DNA of 61,535 bases from CAZXVW01 sp964644025 (GTDB lineage Bacteria > Acidobacteriota > Terriglobia > Bryobacterales > Bryobacteraceae): assembly GCA_964644025.1 (NCBI GenBank), contig CAZXVW010000003.1, forward strand, positions 1-61,535, given 5' to 3'. The translations under genes and the position numbers were made by a program. Below, in pieces: positions 35,402-44,230 of the stretch. The notes beneath the pieces are model-generated. The model did no database searches. It worked only from the letters and a program-made list of their open reading frames with translations, and was not told the origin of the DNA. Every line of letters begins with the position of its first letter. Within the stretch, counting starts at the first letter, position 1.

Positions 35402-36882
35402 TGCCGATCGCCAACTCCGCGGTGATCCTCTATTGCGCGGTGGCCTATCTGGCCGTGTGTTTGGCGATCGGGGCATGGGCGATGCGGCGAACGCGCACGG
35501 TGGGGGACTTCTTCCTGGCCGGCAAGAACCTGGGGCTGGTGGTGGCCGTGATCGCGATGGTGGCGAACCTGATGAGCGGGTTTGGCTTCGTCGGCGGCCC
35601 CGGGCTGGTCTACGAGTCGGGCATGAGTTCCCTGTGGATCCGGTTGACCGGCACGATCGGCATTCCTTTGTCCGTGGTGCTGTTGGGCAAACGGCTGCGG
35701 CTGATGGTGGAGGCCCGGGACGTGCTGAGCCTGCCTGACGCGGTGGCCGCGCGCTACGGCGGCCGGGCGCCGCGCCTGGCGATGGCGGTGGCCATCCTGC
35801 TCGGAGTGATCGGCTACCTCGGAACACAGATTCTGGCGATCGGCATGGTGCTGGTGGCCGTGCTGGGCCTCAAGCTTCCGGTAGCGCTGCTGATCGGACT
35901 CGCCGTGCTGGCATTCTACAGCGCCGCCGGCGGGATTGTCGCCGGCGTCTACGTGGGCTTGTTCCAGGGCCTGGTGATGCTGTTCGCCGCGGTGGGCGCC
36001 TTTTACTACGCGCTGCAAGCGGGCGGGGGGATGTCGCACATCAGCGCGACACTGTGGGCCATGGATCCGGAGTTCATCGGACCCTGGGGCACCCGGGGGC
36101 CGCTGACGGCGCTGAGCTGGTGGCTGGTTTTCGCGGTCGGAGCGGTTGGGCAACCGCATTCGATTACCAAGATGATGATGCTGCGCAACCTTCGTTACCT
36201 GAAATGGTGGGGTCTGCTGGCGCTGCCCTGCACCGCGCTGCTCAGCCTGCTGTGGATGAGCCTGGGGTTGTCGATGCGGTACCTGGTGGAAACCGGGGGA
36301 CAAAGCCCGCTGGCCTCTCCGGACCTGGCGGCTCCGATGTTCCTGCTCAATCACACGCCACAGTTGCTGGCCGGGATTGTATTCGCCGGACTGCTGGCGG
36401 CCATCATGTCCACCGCGAACAGCTTCGTGAACCTGGGCGCGGCGGCCGTCATCCGGGATATTCCGACGGCGCTGCAAGGACGACCGTTCCGCCGGGAGCT
36501 GTTCTGGTCCCGCGTGGCTTCGGCGCTGCTGCTGATTGTCGCGGCCGCTTTCGCGCTTTACATGGAGAGTCTGATTGCGCTGCTCGGTACGTTCGGCTGG
36601 GGGACGTTTGCCGCGGCGATTGTCCTGAGCGTGGCGATCGGGCTGAACTGGAAACGCGCCACGGCGCCCGCCTGCGTGTGGTCGATTAGCCTCAGCCTAG
36701 TGCTGAATTTCACACTGGAATTGCTGGACCGGCATGGCATATATTCTTTGCCTTACGGCATGAATGTGGGTTGTCTGTCCTTGCTGGTTTCCATCGCCGT
36801 TTTCGTTGCCATATCGTGGTTCTCGGGGCGATCCGGGCAACGAAAGTTGCCGGCCGACATTGCAGTAGTGATGGACGCGTAA
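35401..36882 (+). CDS. Sodium:solute symporter (SSS family)
   Basis: 493 residues from GTG 35401, chosen because it overlaps the upstream stop and begins right at the first helix (VILYCAVAYLAVCLAIGAW). About 13 helices. SSS hallmarks include RTVGDFFLAGKNLGLVVAVIAMVANLMSGFGFVGGPG near the first helices, ALSWWLVFAVGAVGQPHSITKM and AGLLAAIMSTANSFVNLGAAAVIRD (Na+-site motif). Substrate cannot be read from sequence; monocarboxylates, sugars or proline are possible. Confidence 0.93.
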   Translation: MPIANSAVILYCAVAYLAVCLAIGAWAMRRTRTVGDFFLAGKNLGLVVAVIAMVANLMSGFGFVGGPGLVYESGMSSLWIRLTGTIGIPLSVVLLGKRLRLMVEARDVLSLPDAVAARYGGRAPRLAMAVAILLGVIGYLGTQILAIGMVLVAVLGLKLPVALLIGLAVLAFYSAAGGIVAGVYVGLFQGLVMLFAAVGAFYYALQAGGGMSHISATLWAMDPEFIGPWGTRGPLTALSWWLVFAVGAVGQPHSITKMMMLRNLRYLKWWGLLALPCTALLSLLWMSLGLSMRYLVETGGQSPLASPDLAAPMFLLNHTPQLLAGIVFAGLLAAIMSTANSFVNLGAAAVIRDIPTALQGRPFRRELFWSRVASALLLIVAAAFALYMESLIALLGTFGWGTFAAAIVLSVAIGLNWKRATAPACVWSISLSLVLNFTLELLDRHGIYSLPYGMNVGCLSLLVSIAVFVAISWFSGRSGQRKLPADIAVVMDA

Positions 36883-36919
36883 AGCCGCCGCGCGGGAGCA
36901 CGGCCCGGACGGACAGGCG

Positions 36920-36949
36920 TTCCCAAAGCTGGGGGATCGGGTGTATTAT
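36920..36949 (+). promoter_or_regulatory. Promoter of the papain-like protein gene
   Basis: -35 TTCCCA (36920-36925), an 18-nt spacer and -10 TATTAT (36944-36949). Transcript start predicted near 36956, about 24 nt before ATG 36980, with AGGGTAGAAGG as ribosome-binding site. Confidence 0.4.
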
Positions 36950-36979
36950 CGGTTCAGTGACAGCGGAGGGTAGAAGGCA

Positions 36980-37687
36980 ATGGATCCAGTACTACGTACG
37001 GGTTCCCGCGGGGCGGCGGTTCGCGAGTTGCAGCGGCTGCTCAACGCGCATCTGCGGCCGAACCCGCATTTGAGGGTTGACGGCGAGTTCGGTGGACACA
37101 CCCGGTCTGCCGTGAGACGATACCAGCGAAGTAAGTGGTTGGTGGTCGACGGTGTGGCAGGCCGATGCACCTGGGCGGCGCTTCGGGGGACCGAACGCTA
37201 CGTGCACCTTCACCAGATCCGCCTCGTCCCCCAGTGGACAGACTCGACCTGCTGGTCGGCGGCGACCGCGATGCTGGTGGGAGAGCAAGCGTGCATGTCT
37301 TCGGGTGACGCGGATGTCAGCGCCAGGGGAGGATTGTTTAACGACTCGGAGTTGGCCGAGCCGGAAAACATGCGCCGCTTCGCCCGCTTTCATGGATTGA
37401 CATTACTGCCGGGTCGAAGCTGGACGCCGGACGGGCTGGCGGAGTTACTGGCCCGGCGTCCGCTGATGATCAACACGTTATGGGACGTTGATTCCTATGT
37501 CCGGGGCCGCGGCAGTTCGGGCCACATGCGCGTGTTGGCCGGCATTCGCGGAGACGGTACCGCGGAAGGCTGCACTCTTAGAATCTACGACCCCTGGCCG
37601 CCGAACCGCGGGGCGGTTTATTCCCGGATTTACGGCCCTTTCATGCGACGGGTTCCGGCAGCCACCTATCAGATTCTGTATCGTTGA
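36980..37687 (+). CDS. Peptidoglycan-binding domain plus papain-like cysteine peptidase, no signal peptide
   Basis: 235 residues. Residues 1-70 form a PG_binding_1 domain (GSRGAAVRELQRLLN, DGEFGGHTRSAVRRYQRSK, VVDGVAGRCTWAAL). Residues 80-235 look like a papain-like/C39-C70-type peptidase: Cys91 in DSTCWSAATAMLVG, His182 in GHMRVLAGI and Asp204 in IYDPWPP. No signal peptide or membrane helix. Such domain pairs occur in cell-wall enzymes and in injected effectors. Transcribed alone; no immunity gene is obvious next to it. Confidence 0.8.
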   Translation: MDPVLRTGSRGAAVRELQRLLNAHLRPNPHLRVDGEFGGHTRSAVRRYQRSKWLVVDGVAGRCTWAALRGTERYVHLHQIRLVPQWTDSTCWSAATAMLVGEQACMSSGDADVSARGGLFNDSELAEPENMRRFARFHGLTLLPGRSWTPDGLAELLARRPLMINTLWDVDSYVRGRGSSGHMRVLAGIRGDGTAEGCTLRIYDPWPPNRGAVYSRIYGPFMRRVPAATYQILYR

Positions 37688-38075
37688 CCCTGGATGTGTT
37701 CCCCCGAGTGGAGGGAAGCGAGCACGCTTGCGTTCTTCGCCGTGGCGTCAGCGGATCCGGCTCTGCCACCGCTACCGCGACAGCCGCGGCGTGGGCATTG
37801 CGACGAACAAGCCGCACCCCAGGCGAGTGAGCGATTGCTTGCGGCTGTAGCCGGCTGGGCTGGCACTTTCCCCGCCCAGCGCACTCGGAGGCGAACAACA
37901 GAGAGGACCTCTACCACATCCGGCCAGTTTGGACGCGCTGAGCCTGGCGGCGCGGCAATTGGAGTAAGCCGGCCAGTGGCGTTATGATCGATTCAGGCGG
38001 CATACGCGGGACAAAGGCGTGCGGCGCCGTGCCACCGCCGTCTCCCGCAGCGTGCTTCACAGTGGAGGTACTTCG
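37688..38075. other. 388-bp intergenic region
   Basis: Holds a hairpin (GCTGGGC 37854-37860 / GCCCAGC 37874-37880, 13-nt loop) without a T-run, and a promoter at 37959-37988 for the downstream oxidoreductase. Small open frames on both strands lack family resemblance and ribosome-binding sites. No RNA gene recognised. Confidence 0.5.
37959..37988 (+). promoter_or_regulatory. Promoter of the Gfo/Idh/MocA oxidoreductase gene
   Basis: -35 TTGGAG (37959-37964), an 18-nt spacer and -10 TATGAT (37983-37988). This gives a leader of about 80 nt before ATG 38076. Confidence 0.4.
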
Positions 38076-39365
38076 ATGAAAAATAGAGTAGACAGTTCAA
38101 TCGGCCGTCGTGATTTTCTGAGCGCTGGAGCGGCCGCGAGCTTCCTCCTTGTCAGGCCGGAGCTGGTTCGCGGCTCGGCGGCCAACTCCGCGGTGCGGAT
38201 CGGGCTGCTCGGCTGCGGAGGCCGGGGGACGGCGGACGCCACCTCGATGATAGTCAACGCCGGCGCGCGCGTCACCGCGCTGGCCGACCTGTACCAGGAC
38301 CAGTTGGAAAGAGGGAAGGCGCGTTTCGATAAGCTGGGCGCGAAGTTTGGCCACCCGCCGATTCCGCAGGCGAACCTGTTCTCCGGGCCGGAAGCTTACC
38401 AGGAGCTGTTCGCCTCGACCGCGGTGGACGCCGTCGTCATCGCCACGCCGGTCTATTTTCACCCGATGCACTTCGAGGCGGCGGTGGCCGCCGGCAAACA
38501 CGTGTACCTGGAAAAACCGGTGAGCATTGACATGGCCGGCGTGCATCGGGTGCTGAACGCCGCCCAGAAAGCCAAAGGGCGGCTGAGCGCCACCATAGGC
38601 TTGCAGCTCCGCCACGCCACGCCGTATGTCGAGATGGTGAAGCGAATCCGCGGCGGCGCTGTCGGCGACATTGTTTGCGGACTGGTGCACTATTACGCCG
38701 GGGCGCTGAAACGGCCGGCGTGGCCGGATGCCACCCCCCTCCAGCGGCGCGTCCGAAACTGGGTTTGGGACCGCGTGCTTTCCGGCGATATCATCGTCGA
38801 GCAGAACGTTCACGTGATCGATATGACGAACTGGGTCCTGGGCAGTCATCCCATCCAGGCGGTCGGCTCCTGCGGCCGGAAAGGGCGAACCGATTCCGGC
38901 GATTGCATGAGCCATTACGACTGTGTCTTCACGTATCCGAACGGTATCCACATCAGCTTCGCCTCCACGCAGTTCATCAAGGGGTCGTGGGACGTGGCGA
39001 TGCGCTATTTCGGCACCCGGGGCAACGCCGAGGCTCACTACGACGCTCCGGTGCAGATTGTCGGCGAGCAGCCGTGGGAATTCCCCGGCCTTGGCAAACC
39101 CGGGCAGATTACCGATACCAAGGCGGCGGCCACGGGGAAATTCAAAGGCGCCCTGGATGACGCCGACAAGAACAAGCACCGGGCGTTTATCGACAGCATT
39201 ACCAGCGGCAAGTATCTCAACGAAATCCAGCCGGGAGCCGACGCCACGATCAGTGCCATCATGGCCCGGCAAGCCGCCGACACGGGCGAAACAGTGCAGT
39301 GGGATGAGGTCAAGTGGTCGTGGGAGCACTGGGACGCCGGCGTGGACCTGCACAAGGTAGTCTAG
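38076..39365 (+). CDS. Tat-exported Gfo/Idh/MocA-family oxidoreductase
   Basis: 429 residues from ATG 38076, with GGAGG 8-12 nt upstream. Tat signal IGRRDFLSAGAAASFLL, then a Rossmann domain (RIGLLGCGGRGTADA) and the EKPVSIDMAG motif with the catalytic Lys. The C-terminal region includes NWVLGSHPIQAVGSCGRKG. Family enzymes oxidise or reduce sugars and inositols with NAD(P), often bound before Tat export. Substrate unknown. Confidence 0.92.
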   Translation: MKNRVDSSIGRRDFLSAGAAASFLLVRPELVRGSAANSAVRIGLLGCGGRGTADATSMIVNAGARVTALADLYQDQLERGKARFDKLGAKFGHPPIPQANLFSGPEAYQELFASTAVDAVVIATPVYFHPMHFEAAVAAGKHVYLEKPVSIDMAGVHRVLNAAQKAKGRLSATIGLQLRHATPYVEMVKRIRGGAVGDIVCGLVHYYAGALKRPAWPDATPLQRRVRNWVWDRVLSGDIIVEQNVHVIDMTNWVLGSHPIQAVGSCGRKGRTDSGDCMSHYDCVFTYPNGIHISFASTQFIKGSWDVAMRYFGTRGNAEAHYDAPVQIVGEQPWEFPGLGKPGQITDTKAAATGKFKGALDDADKNKHRAFIDSITSGKYLNEIQPGADATISAIMARQAADTGETVQWDEVKWSWEHWDAGVDLHKVV

Positions 39366-39596
39366 ACTCGCGGTCCCGGCTGGAACAAGAAAGTATAGCC
39401 TGGTGCGGGGCAACTGGTGCAGCCGGCAGTTACCTGGCGCCGGGCAGTCGTGCACAGCCGCGCGACGGCGCCTTCGGCCGCCGTTCGGTGTCCAGCCGGG
39501 ATATCAAAAAGAAAACGACCGGACCGGGGCCGGCTGAGCCGGCCTCCATCCTCCGCCGCCTGGACACGGAGGGAGCGGGAGCGAGAAGCTAGAGGC

Positions 39597-41210
39597 ATGC
39601 TCATTTTCCGGAAAGCCTCGCCGGCGCGGGGCGTTCATGAGGAAACCGACCCGGTGAACCGGCCCGTGGGCCGGCAGGTTGCGGTCCAAAGCTCTGGTGC
39701 CCGCCGCCGGCGATGGGGTTGGCGCGCTGGACCGGCCAGCGGGGGAGCGGGCCTGGCGCGGACGATCCCGGTCTTGCTGCTGCTGGCGGCTCCTGTCATC
39801 AGGGCCGAGCGCCCCCCGAATATCCTGCTGATCCTGGCCGATGATCTCGGCTGGCGGGATACGGGAGTTTACGGAAGCACCTTCTATAAAACCCCGAACA
39901 TCGATGCCCTGGCCAGGCGTGGGATGATGTTCACCAACGCATATGCCGCCAGTCCGCTTTGCTCACCGACCCGGGCAAGCATCATGACCGGTCTGTACCC
40001 GGCGCGCATCGGCATCACGTCGGCTGCCGGCCACCTGCCGCAAGTCGTTCTGAAGAAAGGATATATTGCCAAGCCCCGGCCGCAGCAGAAAGCGTGGATC
40101 CCCCAGAGCCTTACCCGGCTCAGACAGGACTATTTCACGCTCGCCGAAGCGCTGAAGCGGGCCGGCTACGCGACGGCGCATTTCGGCAAGTGGCATCTCG
40201 GCGCCGAGCCTTACGATCCTCTTCACCAGGGCTTTGAGATCGACCTGCCCCATACTCCTGCTCCGGGTCCCACGGGGGGCTACCTGGCGCCCTGGAAATT
40301 CTGGCCCGGAGAAGGGAAACCGGGCGAACACATCGAGGACCGCATGGCCGAGGAGGCCTCGAAGTTCATCATGAAGCACCGGGACCGTCCGTTCTATGTG
40401 AACTACTGGGCCTTCTCGGTACATTCGCCTTGGCAGGCGAAGCCGGAACTGATCAGCCGGTACGAAGCCAGTGCTCCAGCCACCGGCCCCCAGCGAAACG
40501 CGGTTAACGCAGCCATGGTCCAGAGCCTGGATGAAGCGGTTGGGCGCCTGGTGCAGGCGGTCGAGCAGGCCGGCGTGGCCGGCAACACGATCATCATCTT
40601 CTTCTCCGACAACGGCGGGGTGCACTGGAGTGCCGGGGCGAAGAACCAGTTCCTCCCCGCGCGTTACCGGGAGATCCCCATTACCAGCAACGCCCCGCTG
40701 CGCGGGGGGAAAGCGACGCTGTGGGAAGGCGGCACACGGGAACCTTTGCTGGTGATATGGCCTGGAAAAGTGAAGCCGGGATCCCGGTCTGCGGAGATCG
40801 TGTCGAGTATCGATCTGTATCCGACCATCCTGGAAATGCTCCACCTCGAGCCCCAGCCGGGCCAGAAGTTCGACGGCGTCAGCATGGTTCCCGCGCTGCT
40901 GGGAGAGAGACTGGAGAGGAAAGCAATCTTCTGCTACTTCCCGCACTACACGCCGCGGGCCGGCGGCCTTCCGGGGGCCTGGGTCCGGCAAGGCGACTGG
41001 AAGCTCATTCGGAGCTTCTGTGAAAACGAGGACCAGTCGGACCGTTTCGAGCTTTACAACCTGGCGTCCGACATCGGCGAAGCGCATGATCTGGCCTCGC
41101 GTCTGCCGGCAAAGGTGAAGGAACTGAACGCGCTGATCGGCGGTTTTCTGCGCGATACGAGGGCGGTGGTTCCGAAGCCGAACCCGCGGTACCGCCGCAA
41201 CGGGGAGTAA
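39597..41210 (+). CDS. Exported sulfatase
   Basis: 537 residues from ATG 39597; the N-terminus is long, and a later start such as GTG 39654 is possible. The hydrophobic segment is TIPVLLLLAAPVIRA (residues about 56-70). Motifs: LILADDLGWRDTGVYGS, formylglycine site C122-S-P124-T-R126 with ASIMTG, GKWHLG, FFSDNGG. Arylsulfatase A-like, for polysaccharide sulfate esters by family inference. It lies 231 bp after the oxidoreductase gene. Confidence 0.9.
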   Translation: MLIFRKASPARGVHEETDPVNRPVGRQVAVQSSGARRRRWGWRAGPASGGAGLARTIPVLLLLAAPVIRAERPPNILLILADDLGWRDTGVYGSTFYKTPNIDALARRGMMFTNAYAASPLCSPTRASIMTGLYPARIGITSAAGHLPQVVLKKGYIAKPRPQQKAWIPQSLTRLRQDYFTLAEALKRAGYATAHFGKWHLGAEPYDPLHQGFEIDLPHTPAPGPTGGYLAPWKFWPGEGKPGEHIEDRMAEEASKFIMKHRDRPFYVNYWAFSVHSPWQAKPELISRYEASAPATGPQRNAVNAAMVQSLDEAVGRLVQAVEQAGVAGNTIIIFFSDNGGVHWSAGAKNQFLPARYREIPITSNAPLRGGKATLWEGGTREPLLVIWPGKVKPGSRSAEIVSSIDLYPTILEMLHLEPQPGQKFDGVSMVPALLGERLERKAIFCYFPHYTPRAGGLPGAWVRQGDWKLIRSFCENEDQSDRFELYNLASDIGEAHDLASRLPAKVKELNALIGGFLRDTRAVVPKPNPRYRRNGE

Positions 41211-41359
41211 CGATTCCCGCCGGGTTGCCGACTCCGGTTCGCGATCCCTCATTCGCGAAACGACAGCGGCCGAAGGGGAAAAAGCAGAAGGAGGCCCGAC
41301 GGCACACCGGCGCTGACGGGATTGTCGAAAATGGGAAAAGGGTAGCCTGTCCCCGATTT

Positions 41360-44221
41360 ATGGAAGCGATCATCATACGCGGGGCGCGGGTTCACAACCT
41401 GAGGAGCCTGTCGCTGGAGATCCCGCACAACAAGCTGACCGTGGTCACTGGGGTCTCGGGTTCGGGGAAGTCCTCGCTTGTCTTCGACACAGTCTATGCG
41501 GAGGGCCAGCGACGCTACGTGGAGTCGCTATCGGCCTATGCCCGCCAGTTTCTGGAACGGATGGACAAACCGGACGTGGACGAGCTGGACGGGATCGCGC
41601 CTCCGGTGGCGATCCGCCAGCGGAACACGGCGCGGAATCCCCGCTCGACAGTGGCCACGGCGACCGAGCTTTACGATTTTCTGCGCTTGCTCTTCGCCCG
41701 GGCCGGCCGGACCTACTGCCCCCAGTGTGGCGGCAGGGTCCGAAAAGACACCGTGGACCACGTAGCGGCGGAAATGCTGGCTGAGCCGGCCGGATCGCGC
41801 TGGTATGCCTTGTTCCCGCTGCCCGGCGGCCTGGAGACGCAGAGGCTGCGCGATCATCTGTTCGACCTGCGGAAGAAGGGCTTCAACCGGCTGTTCCAGG
41901 ACGGGAAGGTGTTTGAGTTCTCTACGCCGGAGTCGTTGCTGGACATCGATTTTTCCCGGCCTGTGTGCTCGCTGGTGGACCGGATCGTGATCCGGCCGGA
42001 CCTGCACCAGCGGCTGGTGGACACTACTGAGATCTGTTACCGGCAGGCCGGGGAGATCATCTTCGAGGAGGCCGCCAGCGGGCGCCGGCGGCGCTTCAGC
42101 GAGAAATTTGCCTGCAAACGCTGCGACCGGGAGTTTACTGAGCCGGAGCCGCGGCTGTTCAGCTTCAACAGCCCGTTCGGCGCCTGCCCCCGCTGCCAGG
42201 GTTTCGGCAACACGGTGGACTACGACCTGGACCGGGTGATCCCTGATCCGTATCTGCCGCTGAACCGCGGGGCGGTGGATCCCTGGACGAAGCCGCACTA
42301 CCGGCATTTCCTGACCGAGTTCAAACGCGCCGCCCGGGGGCGCGTGCGCTTCGATGTGCCGTTCGCCGAGCTGCGGCCCGAGGAAAAGGAGATGGTCTGG
42401 GACGCTGTGCTCCGCTCTTTCGAGCGCATCGAGCGCAAGAAATACAAGGTGCAGGTTCGCGTTTTCCTCAGCCGGTACCGGGGATACGCGGACTGCCCGG
42501 TGTGCGGCGGCTCCCGCCTGCGCGAGGAGGCGCTGTTCGTGCGGGTTGGCGGCAAGAACCTAGCCGAAGTGGTGCGAATGAACATCGCCCAAGCCTGCGC
42601 CTTTTTCGAGAAGCTGGAACTCGAGCCCGAGGAAACCGCCATTGCCGGCACCGTGCTGGTTGAGATCCGGCAGCGGCTGCAGTTTCTCGATGGCGTGGGG
42701 CTGGACTATCTGACGCTGGACCGCCTGGCGTCCACCCTCTCCGGCGGAGAGGCGCAGCGAATCCAACTGGCCACGGCGCTCGGCTCGCGGCTGGTGGGCG
42801 CCTGCTACGTGCTCGACGAGCCTTCGATCGGCCTTCACAGCCGGGACACGGGGCGCCTGATTCGTATCCTGAAGGAGTTGCGGGACCTCGGCAACACGGT
42901 GCTGGTGGTCGAGCATGACGCCGAAATCATCCAGGCGGCTGATCACATCGTGGATCTCGGTCCCGGAGCTGGCGAGAACGGCGGCCGCGTGGTTTTCGAA
43001 GGTCCGCTGCCGAAGATGCTCGCCGACGGCGCAGGCTCGCTCACCGGCCGGTACTTGCGGGGCGAACTTGAGACTTCTCCGGTGCGGCGGCGAAGGCGCG
43101 TCAACCGGCGGCGCATGATCCGGTTTCACGGTGCCCGGGCCCATAATCTCAAGAATATCGACGTCAGTTTGCCGCTGGACATGATGGTGGCGGTGACCGG
43201 CGTTTCCGGCTCCGGCAAATCCTCGCTGGTGCATGATGTGATCTACCGGGCGCTGAAAGCTCACCTGGGCGAGCCGGCCACGGTGGCCGCCGCTGAGGCG
43301 CTCGGTGCCGAGGACAAGCGCACCTGGCGAAAAGTGGAAGGCGCCGGCCTGCTCAGCCAGGTAGTGCTGGTGGACCAGTCGCCGATCGGCCGCACGCCGC
43401 GCTCGAACCCCGTTACCTACATTAAGGTTTTCGACGTGATCCGCAACCTGTTCGCCGGCACCGCGGAAGCCCGGCGGCGCGGCCTGACGCCGGGGCATTT
43501 CTCCTTTAACATCCCGGGCGGCCGGTGCGAAACGTGCCGGGGGGACGGCACAGTGACCGTCGAGATGCAATTCCTGGCTGATGTCGAACTGGTGTGCGAA
43601 GACTGCAAGGGCACCCGTTTCAAGGAGAGCATTCTCGAAGTGCGGTATCGGGGGCTGAACATTCACGAGGTGCTCCAGCTCACGGTGCGCGAGGCGCTGA
43701 CGCTGTTCAGCGACGTGCCGCGGCTGGTTTCCCGCCTCAAGGTCCTGGACGATGTCGGGCTGGGCTACCTTCGCCTGGGGCAGTCGGCCACCACGCTGAG
43801 CGGGGGGGAGGCGCAGCGGGTGAAATTGGCGGCCCACCTGGGCCGGGCTTCCTGCGCGGGAACCCTGTTCCTGTTCGACGAACCGACCACCGGGTTACAT
43901 TTCGATGATATTGCTAGGCTCCTGCAGGCTTTCCAGCGGCTCATCGAATCCGGTGGCAGCGTGCTCATCATCGAGCATAACCTGGAAGTGATCCGCGCCG
44001 CGGACTGGGTCATCGACCTGGGGCCGGAGGGCGGCGACGCCGGCGGCCGGATTGTCGTTGAGGGTACCCCGGAGCAGGTGGCGGCCGCCGAAGCTTCTCA
44101 CACGGGCCGGTATCTGCGGGCGCGGGAGGCGGGCTTGTCCGCCATTCTGGAAGGCAGCGCCACGAGGAACGAAACAACCGGCTCCCGGGTTGACAGCCCG
44201 CCGCCACACCGGCCGGGGTAG
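41360..44221 (+). CDS. uvrA: Excinuclease ABC subunit A
   Basis: 953 residues from ATG 41360, which fits the conserved start IIIRGARVHNLRSLSLEIP. Two ABC modules: Walker A GVSGSGKSSLVFDTVY and GVSGSGKSSLVHDVIY; signatures LSGGEAQRIQLA and LSGGEAQRVKLA; Walker B YVLDEPSIGLH and FLFDEPTTGLH. Zinc-finger cysteines are in CKRCDREF...CPRCQGFG and CETCRGDG...CEDCKG. Scans DNA for lesions in nucleotide excision repair. Followed 9 bp later by the TPR gene. Confidence 0.97.
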   Translation: MEAIIIRGARVHNLRSLSLEIPHNKLTVVTGVSGSGKSSLVFDTVYAEGQRRYVESLSAYARQFLERMDKPDVDELDGIAPPVAIRQRNTARNPRSTVATATELYDFLRLLFARAGRTYCPQCGGRVRKDTVDHVAAEMLAEPAGSRWYALFPLPGGLETQRLRDHLFDLRKKGFNRLFQDGKVFEFSTPESLLDIDFSRPVCSLVDRIVIRPDLHQRLVDTTEICYRQAGEIIFEEAASGRRRRFSEKFACKRCDREFTEPEPRLFSFNSPFGACPRCQGFGNTVDYDLDRVIPDPYLPLNRGAVDPWTKPHYRHFLTEFKRAARGRVRFDVPFAELRPEEKEMVWDAVLRSFERIERKKYKVQVRVFLSRYRGYADCPVCGGSRLREEALFVRVGGKNLAEVVRMNIAQACAFFEKLELEPEETAIAGTVLVEIRQRLQFLDGVGLDYLTLDRLASTLSGGEAQRIQLATALGSRLVGACYVLDEPSIGLHSRDTGRLIRILKELRDLGNTVLVVEHDAEIIQAADHIVDLGPGAGENGGRVVFEGPLPKMLADGAGSLTGRYLRGELETSPVRRRRRVNRRRMIRFHGARAHNLKNIDVSLPLDMMVAVTGVSGSGKSSLVHDVIYRALKAHLGEPATVAAAEALGAEDKRTWRKVEGAGLLSQVVLVDQSPIGRTPRSNPVTYIKVFDVIRNLFAGTAEARRRGLTPGHFSFNIPGGRCETCRGDGTVTVEMQFLADVELVCEDCKGTRFKESILEVRYRGLNIHEVLQLTVREALTLFSDVPRLVSRLKVLDDVGLGYLRLGQSATTLSGGEAQRVKLAAHLGRASCAGTLFLFDEPTTGLHFDDIARLLQAFQRLIESGGSVLIIEHNLEVIRAADWVIDLGPEGGDAGGRIVVEGTPEQVAAAEASHTGRYLRAREAGLSAILEGSATRNETTGSRVDSPPPHRPG

Positions 44222-44230
44222 ACTGAAAGT

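Noticed and set aside
37694..37987. Open frame of 97 codons after the papain-like gene
   Set aside because: No ribosome-binding site, atypical Pro/Arg/Thr composition, no support.
44190..44224. TTGACA and TAGACT before the TPR gene as a promoter
   Set aside because: The spacing is 23 nt, too long for a sigma-70 promoter.
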